The notes beneath the pieces were generated by a model, which searched no databases, was not told the DNA's origin, and saw nothing but the letters and a program-made list of their open reading frames with translations. DNA of 64,000 nucleotides, from contig AP017308.1 of NCBI GenBank assembly GCA_001548435.1, positions 4,845,030 to 4,909,029 on the forward strand, written 5' to 3'. Below are positions 32,448 to 41,775 of this stretch, piece by piece; positions within the stretch are counted from its first letter, which is position 1, and each line of letters begins with the position of its first letter. A program made the position numbers and the translations under genes. The DNA comes from Leptolyngbya sp. NIES-3755 (GTDB taxonomy: Bacteria; Cyanobacteriota; Cyanobacteriia; Leptolyngbyales; Leptolyngbyaceae).

Positions 32448-34031
32448 ATGACTTCTAATCTGTCCCACTCTCATCAAGAAATTGTCGAGCAGCTTGATCT
32501 GATGTTACGTGCTCGATATCCGTTGATTTATCTCATCGGAGTCGAGGAAGAACCGATCGAGGAAGTTTTGCACGAAGTTTGCGATCGCGCTACTCGTGAA
32601 CTCAGATGTTGGGACATTGTGCGCGGTTGGGACGATACCGGAGCCGATAAAGGAAGTGCGATCGCGGCTCTTGGAAGAATTGCCAAAGCTTCAAACGACA
32701 AATCTACTGTCTATGTGCTGCGCGATCTTCACCCGGTTCTGAAGTTCCCGCTACAAGCCAGCAATGTTCCGATCGTTCGTGAAATCAAAAACCTCGCTCG
32801 TGATTTAAAGCGCAGTCGCAAGACTCTAATTCTTACCAGTCATTCGCTCGATGTTCCGCAAGAATTCATCGAAGAAATGACTGTGATTGATTTTCCGCTA
32901 CCGGACACGCAAGAGATTGATACTTTGATTTCACAGATTGTTGTACCTGAAAAGCTTAAACTCTCTCAATTAGGAAAAGAGCAATTGGTAAAAGCTTGTC
33001 AGGGATTGAGTCGAGCGCGAATTCAGCGAGTGTTGGCAAAAGCGATCGCTGCAAAACAACACATCAGCGAACAAGATATTGATAGTGTTCTCGAAGCTAA
33101 ACGCCAAGCCATTCGCCAAACTGGGATTCTCGAATTCTTTACCACGCAAGAATCACTCAAAAGTGTGGGTGGATTAGACAATCTGAAAAAATGGGTACAA
33201 ATGCGCCAAGATAGCTTTACCGAAGAAGCAAGGCGCTATGGCATTCCGAATCCGAAAGGGGTTCTACTCGCGGGAATTCAAGGAACGGGAAAATCACTCT
33301 CCGCAAAGACGATCGCGCATGAATGGCGTTTACCGTTATTGCGGCTCGATGCAGGTCGATTGTTCGGGGGACTGGTCGGAGAAAGTGAAAGTCGAGTCCG
33401 ACAAATGATCCGAATTGTTGAAGCGATCGCGCCTTGTGTTCTCTGGATGGACGAAATCGATAAAGCATTTGGCAACATTAATGCAGGCATGGACGGAGAC
33501 TCTGGAACGAGCCGCCGCGTATTTGGTAGCTTGATCACTTGGATGCAGGAAAAAACCAGTCCAGTCTTCATCGTCGCCACCGCAAACAATGTTCAAATTC
33601 TGCCTGCTGAACTTTTACGCAAAGGTCGCTTTGATGAAATTTTCTTTCTAAATTTGCCGACCGAACCAGAGCGGCGTGAAATCTTTAGAGTGCATCTCCA
33701 GCGGTTACGCCCTAGCCGACTGCGCGAGTTTGATCTTACTTTACTCGCTCGTCAAACCCAACAATTCAGCGGTGCAGAAATCGAACAAACCATCATTGAT
33801 GGAATGCAACGCGCCTTTAGTCAAGGAAGTCTAGGCAATCGTCGGGACTTTACGACCGAAGACATTGTGCAAGCGATCGAAGAAACTGTTCCTTTAGCTG
33901 CGATCGCACGAGAGCAAATCGATGGCTTAAAAGAATGGGCGGCAAATTCGGGGGCGCGTCCCGCATCTCAGGATGTACAGTTGATCGAAGAGTTACGCGC
34001 CATTACTCGACAGCGTGGAATTGATTTTTAG
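32448..34031 (+). CDS. Ycf46-like AAA ATPase
   Basis: The 527-residue AAA protein has the Ycf46-type N-terminus (RYPLIYLIGVEEEPIEEVLHEVC). One ATPase module follows with Walker A GIQGTGKS, Walker B CVLWMDEIDK and sensor VATANN plus an arginine-finger region RKGRFDEIFF. Ycf46 is conserved in cyanobacteria and algal plastids; a role in CO2 or photosynthesis regulation has been proposed. It is followed 11 bp later by Ycf35. Confidence 0.85.
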   Translation: MTSNLSHSHQEIVEQLDLMLRARYPLIYLIGVEEEPIEEVLHEVCDRATRELRCWDIVRGWDDTGADKGSAIAALGRIAKASNDKSTVYVLRDLHPVLKFPLQASNVPIVREIKNLARDLKRSRKTLILTSHSLDVPQEFIEEMTVIDFPLPDTQEIDTLISQIVVPEKLKLSQLGKEQLVKACQGLSRARIQRVLAKAIAAKQHISEQDIDSVLEAKRQAIRQTGILEFFTTQESLKSVGGLDNLKKWVQMRQDSFTEEARRYGIPNPKGVLLAGIQGTGKSLSAKTIAHEWRLPLLRLDAGRLFGGLVGESESRVRQMIRIVEAIAPCVLWMDEIDKAFGNINAGMDGDSGTSRRVFGSLITWMQEKTSPVFIVATANNVQILPAELLRKGRFDEIFFLNLPTEPERREIFRVHLQRLRPSRLREFDLTLLARQTQQFSGAEIEQTIIDGMQRAFSQGSLGNRRDFTTEDIVQAIEETVPLAAIAREQIDGLKEWAANSGARPASQDVQLIEELRAITRQRGIDF

Positions 34032-34042
34032 AGGTAAATCCA

Positions 34043-34420
34043 ATGTCACACTTTACAACAATCAAAGTTCAGATCAAAGATGGCGAAGTGCTGTGTGAAA
34101 CCTTGCGCGAACTCGGTTACAAAGTGGAGCAAGATGCACTGGTACGAGGCTATCAAGCCGATAAAACAGAAGCAGAGTATGTGATTCGTCGATCGAATGG
34201 TTACGATCTTGGTTTTCGACGCGAAGGCGATGATCAGTATGTCTTGATTGCTGATTTTTGGGGAGCGCGAATCAATCAAACTCAATTTGTGAATGAGATC
34301 CAGCAGAAGTACGCTCATAAACAGCTACAGAAGACCGCAGCAGAACAGGGATATACGATCGAGGCTGAAGAAGTCCTAGAAGATGGAACCGTTCGAGTCG
34401 TGGTCGGTCGCTGGATTTAA
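34043..34420 (+). CDS. Ycf35-like DUF1257 protein
   Basis: The 125-residue product starts MSHFTTIKVQIKDGEVLCET and contains DLGFRREGDDQYVLIADFWG, typical of Ycf35. A GAGG ribosome site precedes it and it follows the Ycf46-like gene within 11 bp. This suggests the two conserved plastid-type proteins are made together. The function is unknown. Confidence 0.85.
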   Translation: MSHFTTIKVQIKDGEVLCETLRELGYKVEQDALVRGYQADKTEAEYVIRRSNGYDLGFRREGDDQYVLIADFWGARINQTQFVNEIQQKYAHKQLQKTAAEQGYTIEAEEVLEDGTVRVVVGRWI

Positions 34421-34532
34421 TCTTCAGTGAATCGATCGGCATTCAATCAAATCTGGGTCAATGATCTGTTAGCTCAACCCGCTTTAAGTCAGGCTTTAGA
34501 GGAAGTGACAGTTTCATTCTGTTGCTTCCTCA

Positions 34533-35210
34533 TCAAACGCACTTTTGCATAAAATCAATCACTTGGTGGATAAATCCCGGTTTCGTCACGATCAGCACCG
34601 TAGAATCTGGCTCCAGAATCGTACTGCCGTTGGGAATCTCCAGATCCATGTGTGCATGAGGCTGATACCCAATAATCAATGAACCCTGTGGAAATCTTGG
34701 ATCTTGAGCAACTTCCGCCACACTCCGACCCACCACACTACAACTCGGCGGAATCGAGAGTTTGAAGACCTCGATCTGACCTTGCTCGAAGTGCATCATC
34801 GATTCAACTTCTGGATATTCGATCACATTCACCATCGTTGAGACGGCAAGCTCGATCGCATTAATCACATGAGTCGCGCCCGCAAATCGATAGGGTGCTG
34901 CAAAATCTTTGTGCCGCATTCTCACCAAAATATTTGGGACACCGTAATGTTTCGCCAGCGTCACCATCGCCAAATTCAAGGCATCATCGCGGAGAACAGC
35001 CGCGATCGCATCCGCTTTGCGAATCCCAGCTTCGATCAGCACTTCAGTACTCACCGCACTGCCCTCGAATGCGATCACGCCCAATTGTTCTCGTGCATAT
35101 CGACAGGCGGCAGGATCAACATCAATCATCGCCACCGTATGTCCCAATTCAATGAGACGCTGAGACAAACTCAATCCAATGAGACCTGCGCCCCCGATTA
35201 AAACGTACAT
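34533..35210 (-). CDS. TrkA-type potassium channel regulatory (RCK) protein
   Basis: The 225-residue protein has an RCK_N Rossmann start (VLIGGAGLIGLSLSQRLIEL, MIDVDP) and an RCK_C domain at the C-terminus (IIGYQPHAHMDLEIPNGST). It should bind NAD(H) or a nucleotide and gate a Trk/Ktr potassium transporter. No transporter subunit is adjacent. Confidence 0.8.
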   Translation of the reverse strand: MYVLIGGAGLIGLSLSQRLIELGHTVAMIDVDPAACRYAREQLGVIAFEGSAVSTEVLIEAGIRKADAIAAVLRDDALNLAMVTLAKHYGVPNILVRMRHKDFAAPYRFAGATHVINAIELAVSTMVNVIEYPEVESMMHFEQGQIEVFKLSIPPSCSVVGRSVAEVAQDPRFPQGSLIIGYQPHAHMDLEIPNGSTILEPDSTVLIVTKPGFIHQVIDFMQKCV

Positions 35211-35261
35211 AAATGCTCTGAATCTCGCTTTGTTCTAGCCTATAGCAAGATTCAAAGAATG

Positions 35262-35468
35262 TTAGTCGAGTTTGAGCGAATTGACAGGAACCTCGTCCCA
35301 AGAAGTCACTTGACGCATCCGAGCCACCCAACCTTGTTCTTTTTGGTTATCGGTTAGATTGGCTTCAAAGGATTCGTGACATTCTTGCGCTTGAGTTTCA
35401 TCACAGCAAGCAATACAGGCATACATCAGCCCTGACGGATCAACTTGTTCATTTACCCAAATGGTCAT
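35262..35468 (-). CDS. Small conserved cyanobacterial protein
   Basis: The 68-residue product starts MTIWVNEQVDPSGLMYACIA and is preceded by GGAGGAAAGGA. It has CIACCDETQAQECHESFEAN with four cysteines, and ends SWDEVPVNSLKLD. No domain is recognised. The ribosome site supports this ATG over the TTG 15 nt upstream. Confidence 0.6.
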   Translation of the reverse strand: MTIWVNEQVDPSGLMYACIACCDETQAQECHESFEANLTDNQKEQGWVARMRQVTSWDEVPVNSLKLD

Positions 35469-35514
35469 GATCCTTTCCTCCAAAACCCTACTGAAAATTT
35501 TGCCATATTTACGA

Positions 35515-35991
35515 TCAACGCGATCCCAGTTCAGAAAGGGCTTCTCCAGTCACGCGGCAAATTCGCCAGTCAGGAAGTACTGTTGCACCCATGCGTTGAT
35601 AAAAGCCGATCGCACTTTCATTCCAGTCTAAAACGCTCCATTCTAATCGCCCACAGTCCCGCTCTACAGCAATTTCAGCCAATCGAGTCAGTAGCGCTTT
35701 TCCGATTCCTTGTCCTCGATATTCCGGTAGAACAAAGAGATCTTCAAGGTAAATTCCGGGCTTTGTGAGAAATGTTGAATAGTTGTGTAGAAATAGTGCG
35801 AAAGCGATCGGTTTATTTTCAACGACTGCCACGATCGCTTCTATGAAAGGCTTTGAGCCGAAGAGATGAGAATGAAGATTGTCGATCGAGCCTGTAACCT
35901 GATGAGACAATTTCTCGTATTGTGCCAAGGCTTGAATCAGAGAGAAAATTGCGGGCACATCAGCAGGCGTAGCAGGACGAATTTCAAACAT
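35515..35991 (-). CDS. GNAT family N-acetyltransferase
   Basis: The 158-residue protein contains the acetyl-CoA loop LPEYRGQGIGKALLTRL and an N-terminal FEIRPATPADVPAIF, both typical of GNAT enzymes. The LEDLFVLPEYRG segment recalls diamine acetyltransferases, but the substrate is not settled. It starts 3 bp after the end of the upstream histidine phosphatase gene on the same strand. Confidence 0.85.
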   Translation of the reverse strand: MFEIRPATPADVPAIFSLIQALAQYEKLSHQVTGSIDNLHSHLFGSKPFIEAIVAVVENKPIAFALFLHNYSTFLTKPGIYLEDLFVLPEYRGQGIGKALLTRLAEIAVERDCGRLEWSVLDWNESAIGFYQRMGATVLPDWRICRVTGEALSELGSR

Positions 35992-35994
35992 TCC

Positions 35995-37320
35995 CTACAA
36001 TGCTCCCGCTGCGGTCTTGTCCAAAACGCCACCTAAATGAGTAGTGATATTCATCGCCATCAACATCGGGGTTGCATCGCTTCCGTTGACATAATCGATC
36101 ACGCTGACCGCACCATTTCCTTGTTTGAAATTCCAGAATGAGGCAGGGGTTAGACCTGAAACATAACAGAGAATCGCTTTGTTAATGGCATCGTGAGCCA
36201 CCACGAGAATCGTTTCTCCCGGTTTTGCCGATTGTACGATCGCAGTCCATCCCTCGACCGCCCGATCCCAAACTTGCTGCAAATTCTCCCCTTCTGGCAT
36301 TTGTACCGTTTCCGGTTTGCTTTGCCATTGGTGCAACAATCCTGGATAACCTGCTTCAATTTCAGATTCAAATTTGCCTTCCCAAAGTCCGTGACTGATC
36401 TCGCGCAAGTCATCTCGCAGCTTCAGTTCAATTTCTGGATGATATTTGAGAATGATTTCTGCGGTTTCTTTGGGTCGTGCCATTGAACTACTCACAGCCG
36501 AATCAATCTGCACCGATTTGAGAAATTCAGCGGCTTGACCTGCTTGCACTCGTCCATTGTCATTCAGCGGCACATCAATTTGACCCTGAAATCGTCCCTG
36601 TCGATTCCATTCAGTCTCACCATGTCGCACTAAAAGAAGACGTGCACCTTTCTGATTCGGTCTCGGTTTGGGAATGGTTTCGCCTAGATGTGAGGTGACG
36701 TTCAGCGATTCGATTTGCACTTGATCCCCGAAATCACCAGAGAAGTTCAATACACTGATCCCACAATTGGAAATATGGAAGCGTTGATAATCTGCGGGAT
36801 CAAGCCCGATCGCAGTATTGATCAATGCTCGATTAATCCCACTGTGCGCGACGATTAGAATCGTTTGATCCTGGTGTTGGGGAATCAGCGATCGCCAAAA
36901 TCGTTCTGCCTGTTGATACAAATCCAACACTGGAGCGAGTTCACCGCCATCTGGCAAAGTCATTTTCACCTTATGCGGCTCAGAATGCCAGTGAGCATAC
37001 ATTTCTGGATACTTCTCTGCCACTTCGGTAAACAGCATTCCTTCCCAAAGCAGGATATTGATCTCTTTCAAATTATCTGTGGTTTGCAGTGAAGGCGGAT
37101 TGTCTAAACCATTGAGAATAATTTCAGCCGTCCGTTTTGCTCGTCGTAAGGGACTGCTATAAACCGCATCAAACTTCAAATCTTTTAGAGCCGTTGCAAC
37201 TTGGGCTGCCATCTTTTCGCCCTTCTCGGTCAGCGTCGAGAGATCACAATGCCCCTGTGCCCGTTTTTCAACGTTGTAGCTGCTTTCACCGTGGCGCACA
37301 AGAATTACACGAGTCGTCAT
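35995..37320 (-). CDS. Tandem histidine phosphatase
   Basis: The 441-residue protein has two phosphoglycerate-mutase-like domains. Each has the RHGE motif (LVRHGESSYN near 8; LVRHGETEWN near 230) and a second catalytic His (IVAHSGINRAL; VVAHDAINKAI). Both active sites look intact. Plant 2-carboxyarabinitol-1-phosphatases have a similar double layout, and cyanobacterial relatives may act on sugar phosphates. The substrate is unproven. Confidence 0.85.
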   Translation of the reverse strand: MTTRVILVRHGESSYNVEKRAQGHCDLSTLTEKGEKMAAQVATALKDLKFDAVYSSPLRRAKRTAEIILNGLDNPPSLQTTDNLKEINILLWEGMLFTEVAEKYPEMYAHWHSEPHKVKMTLPDGGELAPVLDLYQQAERFWRSLIPQHQDQTILIVAHSGINRALINTAIGLDPADYQRFHISNCGISVLNFSGDFGDQVQIESLNVTSHLGETIPKPRPNQKGARLLLVRHGETEWNRQGRFQGQIDVPLNDNGRVQAGQAAEFLKSVQIDSAVSSSMARPKETAEIILKYHPEIELKLRDDLREISHGLWEGKFESEIEAGYPGLLHQWQSKPETVQMPEGENLQQVWDRAVEGWTAIVQSAKPGETILVVAHDAINKAILCYVSGLTPASFWNFKQGNGAVSVIDYVNGSDATPMLMAMNITTHLGGVLDKTAAGAL

Positions 37321-37396
37321 AGAAAATGTTTAGGGCAAAAAGTCAGCCTGATTTTAGCGTGTTCAGGTTGCCAAAGTTTAGAAGAGTTGGAGGTGT

Positions 37397-37421
37397 GGGG
37401 TGTGGGGTGCGGGGTGTGGGG
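37397..37421 (+). repeat. Perfect G-quadruplex motif
   Basis: Four GGGG tracts are separated by TGT, TGC and TGT, the classical G4-N3 pattern. It is in the 193-bp gap upstream of the CPBP protease gene, about 95 bp before its ATG. A C/T-rich stretch with matching ACCTC units follows at 37450-37480. Confidence 0.6.
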
Positions 37422-37513
37422 TTGTGAGCGATCAATCTTTCTTACCTTCGCACCTCGTACCTCATCCCTCACACCTGCCATAAAATAGCGAGGAGACGTT
37501 TTAAGAAACTGGC

Positions 37514-39046
37514 ATGACACCGAAGCGGATTTTATTGTGGGGACTGACCTTAGTAGCGATCGTAGCGATCGCATTAGATCTCATCAGCAGTTGGAATCAA
37601 CCCCAATTCCAAAGCCGATTAGAACTATCACAAACCGATCTCTTGCTTCAGGCAGCCCAGTATCAGGGTGAATCGAAGATTTTGAGTGAAGAAAATCCTC
37701 AGAAAACAGCATTAGAGGCGTATCAAGAAACGCGATCGTCAGTCGAAAAAGCAATTTCTTCAGCCCAATCCCAAATCGAAGCAAGTCCCGCTCCGGATAG
37801 TGCAAAACCGCTCAGCGTAGAACTGGCAAAACAGACCACTTTGCGCGATGAACTTGATGTGCGAATTGGAATTCTCCAAGCTCAGCAAAATCAAGTCGAT
37901 GCTGCTTTGAAGAGTTGGGCGAATGTGACTGGAACGCAATCTAACACACAGCCTAATTCACCTCGAACTGTGACCAGTCGCAATCTTCGATCGACCGCTG
38001 CAACTTTAACCGCACTTTGGCAAAATACATTACCGCCCAGAGCCGAAGCGCTCTTAAAACAGAATCTCACAGGCTGGTTTCGCAATCGTGGATTAGAAAA
38101 GCTTTATACCTTGGAACAGCGATCGGATGCGTTGAATGAGCTTCGCACCGCAGAACAGCAAGCCGCTCAACAAGCATTCGTGAAATGGATTAGCGCAAAT
38201 GCAATTCCGACGATCGCAGTTCTTCTTGGTTTCGGAGTATTGCTTTTCGTCGGTGGACAATGGTTGTTTAATCGAAAAAACTCGTTACTTGTCGGAACAA
38301 ATTCAATTCGATGGACAGTTCCTTGGGATTATGAAATCACCTGGCAAGTTTTGGTCGTTGGATTTTTTGCGGTTGGGCAGATTCTAATCGGTGTTGTGAT
38401 CGTGCCGCTCTCATTATCGATCGCGAAAGCTTTGTTTCAAGTTGATCCTGCAACTTTTACGACTCGCGATCGAGCATTCTTCGCCCTCTTCACTTACATT
38501 CTCTTAGCAGCAGGCGGACTAGGTGTTCTCTACTACTCAATTCGTAGATACTTGCCCCTCGAAAATAATTGGTTTCGCTTCAATCTCAGAGGTCGATGGT
38601 TCCTTTGGGGCTTAGGTGGATATGTCGCAGCTTACCCTTTAGTCGCGGGAATTTCTTGGATCAATGACAAAATTTGGCAAGGTCGAGGTGGCAGTAATCC
38701 ATTGTTGTCGATCGCACTTGAAGGACGAGACACGATCGCGATTATTCTTTTCTTCGTGACGGCAGCGATCGCGGCTCCATTGTTTGAAGAGACATTCTTT
38801 CGCGGATTTCTCTTACCGTCATTGACTCGCTATTTCAGTACATGGCAAGCGATCGTCATTAGTGGACTCATTTTCGCGATCGTTCACCTGAGCTTGTCCG
38901 AAGTGCTACCGTTAACCGTTCTCGGAATCATCTTAGGATTCGTCTACACCCGAACTCAAAATCTCATGGCTTCTGTGCTACTCCACGCCCTCTGGAACAG
39001 TGGAACTTTGGCAGCATTATTCCTACTCGGTAGTGCCGCAGGTTAG
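37514..39046 (+). CDS. CPBP family intramembrane glutamic endopeptidase
   Basis: The 510-residue protein has an N-terminal extracytoplasmic helical region (about 25-210) and a C-terminal bundle of hydrophobic helices. The Abi/CPBP motifs EETFFRGFLLPSL (EExxxR) and IFAIVHLSLSE are present, with a later HALWNSG. Family members cleave membrane-anchored substrates or process prenylated proteins. The large N-terminal region is common in cyanobacterial members. Confidence 0.8.
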   Translation: MTPKRILLWGLTLVAIVAIALDLISSWNQPQFQSRLELSQTDLLLQAAQYQGESKILSEENPQKTALEAYQETRSSVEKAISSAQSQIEASPAPDSAKPLSVELAKQTTLRDELDVRIGILQAQQNQVDAALKSWANVTGTQSNTQPNSPRTVTSRNLRSTAATLTALWQNTLPPRAEALLKQNLTGWFRNRGLEKLYTLEQRSDALNELRTAEQQAAQQAFVKWISANAIPTIAVLLGFGVLLFVGGQWLFNRKNSLLVGTNSIRWTVPWDYEITWQVLVVGFFAVGQILIGVVIVPLSLSIAKALFQVDPATFTTRDRAFFALFTYILLAAGGLGVLYYSIRRYLPLENNWFRFNLRGRWFLWGLGGYVAAYPLVAGISWINDKIWQGRGGSNPLLSIALEGRDTIAIILFFVTAAIAAPLFEETFFRGFLLPSLTRYFSTWQAIVISGLIFAIVHLSLSEVLPLTVLGIILGFVYTRTQNLMASVLLHALWNSGTLAALFLLGSAAG

Positions 39047-39102
39047 ACACATCAGAGCGAGAAGGATTGCTAAGATTCGAGAAGCTTCCCTACTTCTTCA
39101 TA

Positions 39103-40020
39103 ATGCTGAAACGCCTTAATCGCTCTGGGTTTGGTCTACTTTCTCGATTTCTACAATTTTTCCGCTATCTCAACCTCAAACTACTGTTCACGATCGTGCG
39201 ACGGGCAGCGTTCCATCGGCTTCCCGGACTCTCGGCTGAGATTGCCTTCAATGCGATGTTTGCCCTATTTCCAGCAGCATTAGCAGTCTTAAGCGCGATC
39301 GGGCTTTTCGAGATTTCAGAAAACAATTTCCGCACGTTAACCAATCAAGTCAGCCAAGTTATTCCAGAACAGGCTGTGATTTTGACGAGAGATGCCCTCA
39401 ATTATTTGAGAGCCAGAAGCAGTCAGAGTTTATTTTCCCTCAGTTTCCTAGCCGCGATTTGGGTGTCTTCGAGTGTGACCGGGGCAGCAATGGCGGCTTT
39501 GGATCAGATTTATCGCATTCCACGCGATCGTGTTCGTCCGTTTTGGCAGATGAAATTAATTGCGATCGCGTTGGCGCTTGGAACCGTTCTATTGCTAGTT
39601 GCTGCGCTTTTGATTGTGGTAGCGAGCGATATTGCGGTTCAGATTGTAGCTTTTCGGAGTGGAAGTTTTGCTCACATCCTGTTTCATCTTTGGCATCAAT
39701 TGAGTTTACCGATCGCTTTATCGATCGTGGCTCTAGCACTCGGTTCCATTTATCGCTATGGAACAAGCCGTTGGCAACACGGTAGACCGATCATGCCTGG
39801 AGCAATTTTGGCTGCATTACTGTGGGCGCTCTTATCTGGATTGCTACGGTTTTATGTCTCGCGAGTGACTAACTTCAACCAAGTGTATGGCGCGATTGGG
39901 GCTGTGATCGTTTTGCTGTTATGGCTCTACTTCAGTGCATTTTCGATGCTCTTGGGTGGATTGTTTAATTCGATCGTTGGAGAAGCCATGCAGAAGAAAT
40001 TGAAGCAACCGAGACGATAG
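39103..40020 (+). CDS. YihY/BrkB family membrane protein
   Basis: With ATG at 39103 the product has 305 residues; a TTG start 36 nt upstream is less likely. It contains HRLPGLSAEIAFNAMFALFP and VTNFNQVYGAIGAVIVLLLW, the conserved regions of the YihY/BrkB family, with six predicted helices. It is probably a membrane transporter-like protein of unknown substrate and not an RNase despite old names. Confidence 0.8.
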   Translation: MLKRLNRSGFGLLSRFLQFFRYLNLKLLFTIVRRAAFHRLPGLSAEIAFNAMFALFPAALAVLSAIGLFEISENNFRTLTNQVSQVIPEQAVILTRDALNYLRARSSQSLFSLSFLAAIWVSSSVTGAAMAALDQIYRIPRDRVRPFWQMKLIAIALALGTVLLLVAALLIVVASDIAVQIVAFRSGSFAHILFHLWHQLSLPIALSIVALALGSIYRYGTSRWQHGRPIMPGAILAALLWALLSGLLRFYVSRVTNFNQVYGAIGAVIVLLLWLYFSAFSMLLGGLFNSIVGEAMQKKLKQPRR

Positions 40021-40189
40021 CTCATTCATATCAACAAACTCAAGGCATCAAGCTTACGTTACAACAATAAATCGAGCGGTCTAACGATACCGTTCATCCG
40101 CACAGATCACCTCTCAAACTTAGCGAAGAGACTTCAATGATCGGGTGCAACGGGCTTGTTCTGCCGTCCACTACGCATCGGGTTTACAG

Positions 40190-40465
40190 TTACTTGTGCG
40201 CTTCCATGTACGCTCTCAGCAAAGTGTTGATCTGGGTTTGATATCCGCGCCCTCGTGACTTGAACCACTCCAACACATCACTATCGATCCGTAACGTCAC
40301 CTGCTCTTTGTTCTTAGCGGATGGTAAGCCGCGTCGCACCACCGATGACGCAAACTGTTCCGGTGTCACTTCTGGGCAATCTGACAGATCAATCTCTTCG
40401 TCGCTCATTGCGTCGAGTCGCTGCCAATCAGTCTGCGAGTTCCTGGAAATAGGATCGTTGCTCAT
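40190..40465 (-). CDS. BrnA-type antitoxin
   Basis: The 91-residue protein ends in the BrnA ribbon-helix-helix region (KEQVTLRIDSDVLEWFKSRG then GYQTQINTLLRAYMEAHK). It binds the BrnT toxin and represses the operon. The 5' end overlaps the toxin gene by 38 nt. The region between 40021 and 40189 holds no gene. Confidence 0.85.
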   Translation of the reverse strand: MSNDPISRNSQTDWQRLDAMSDEEIDLSDCPEVTPEQFASSVVRRGLPSAKNKEQVTLRIDSDVLEWFKSRGRGYQTQINTLLRAYMEAHK

Positions 40466-40703
40466 TTTTGGTTGCCTTTCGTGCAGAAATAATGCGAATC
40501 AACTCACCTCGGTCGGTATGAACAACAGCCACAACTCGCCCTTGCAACAAACCAAAGGTGACAAAGCGCTGCTCCCCATAACTGTAGCGATCGTCTTCAA
40601 CGGTTACGATATCTCCGTCAAACACTTCTGGGACATCGATAAAATCAATGCCATGTTTTTCAAGATTCGCAAGACGTTTTGCTTCATCCCATTCAAACTC
40701 CAT
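40428..40703 (-). CDS. BrnT-type ribonuclease toxin
   Basis: From ATG at 40703 the product has 91 residues with MEFEWDEAKRLANLEKHGID, the BrnT start, followed by VFTFGLLQGR-like VTFGLLQGRVVAVVHTDR and a terminal ISARKATKNEQ segment. BrnT is a RelE-fold ribonuclease. The toxin comes first in the operon, as in other BrnTA pairs. An upstream in-frame extension to 40760 is unlikely. Confidence 0.85.
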   Translation of the reverse strand: MEFEWDEAKRLANLEKHGIDFIDVPEVFDGDIVTVEDDRYSYGEQRFVTFGLLQGRVVAVVHTDRGELIRIISARKATKNEQRSYFQELAD

Positions 40704-40948
40704 CACCGAATGACTCGCTACAGTAGTTTTAGTGTAACTACAATTTGTCATTACAGTCATTGAGTTGATGTGAACTTTTTTCTGGACTTGAAAGACTGAA
40801 CGAGCAATGTCAAACTGCCATCACTACCTGTAACGTAGACGGTAGAACGGTTCGGTTGAGCGGCGACAAATAGATTTAAATGCTAGATGCAAAAACTTTG
40901 CTCGCTGCTCCAACCAAATTGTTATACGGCTCGTGCAGAATTGAAAAA

Positions 40949-41761
40949 CTAACAATTATCGCTTGAATGCGTTTGTGTAAACAGTCCTCCAATCACTTCT
41001 ATACACTCATAATCTTCTGTTATTTCTATTCCCAAATAAGAATGCAACAACCTTTGACAATGCCGCAAGAATAAAAGCAACGAAAGCAGACCTCCGTAGT
41101 GTTGCCATTCAACTTCCAAGCCATTAACAGTTGTCGTATCAACAGCTATCACATTAGGAATAACAAATTTTCCAATATGGTTTTCATTCGTGCAATTCCA
41201 TTTTGGGAAGAATGGATCGTGTGTGTACGCATTCCTTAAAATTCGGGCTATTCTAGCAGCAATTTTAATATCTTGATTTGACGAGCTAAATCTGTCAGGC
41301 ACTATGTTTTCAAACGCTGAATCAATAACTACTGCAAGAGTGAGTATTGAACAGTGTTTTAGACCATTACTAGCTAATGCAGCGTCATCTGCTGACAATT
41401 TCAAATCCTCTTCATTGATATGCAGTCCACCATACGTCATTCCACCAAGCCTTTGAGGAAATGGAGCGCTTTCTACAGGGTCAGCACCTTCAAACTTGAG
41501 TCCTTCAAACCAAAGAGGTGCATGTGCAGATCCCTCAGCCTGCAAAGCAAACTTTAATTGCAATGCAGCAAGATCTAATGAACGCAGGTACTGATGGTAA
41601 TTCATGAACTGAGCAAGAAGACTCCAGATATTATAAAAAACCCAAAATCTATTTATTGATAAAGCAATTTTTGGAAAGGGAGAGAGCCGTATAACTAGCT
41701 TTTCAGCCAGAAGCGCCCGCAAAGTATTAGGAAGAGATAAAAATTCCTCGATCGATTTCAT
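40949..41761 (-). CDS. Hypothetical protein with HEPN-like RxxxxH motif
   Basis: The ATG at 41761 has GGAGGAAG at a good distance and gives 270 residues. The protein is helix-rich and contains RIARILRNAYTHDPFFPKW. Here RNAYTH fits the HEPN RNase motif R-N-x-x-x-H. No family is recognised. The coding DNA is AT-rich and has no HIP1 octamer, unlike its neighbours. It lies directly downstream of topA on the same strand and next to a toxin-antitoxin pair. A defence or stress RNase is a guess. Confidence 0.55.
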   Translation of the reverse strand: MKSIEEFLSLPNTLRALLAEKLVIRLSPFPKIALSINRFWVFYNIWSLLAQFMNYHQYLRSLDLAALQLKFALQAEGSAHAPLWFEGLKFEGADPVESAPFPQRLGGMTYGGLHINEEDLKLSADDAALASNGLKHCSILTLAVVIDSAFENIVPDRFSSSNQDIKIAARIARILRNAYTHDPFFPKWNCTNENHIGKFVIPNVIAVDTTTVNGLEVEWQHYGGLLSLLLFLRHCQRLLHSYLGIEITEDYECIEVIGGLFTQTHSSDNC

Positions 41762-41775
41762 CTCTTCCTCCAAGC

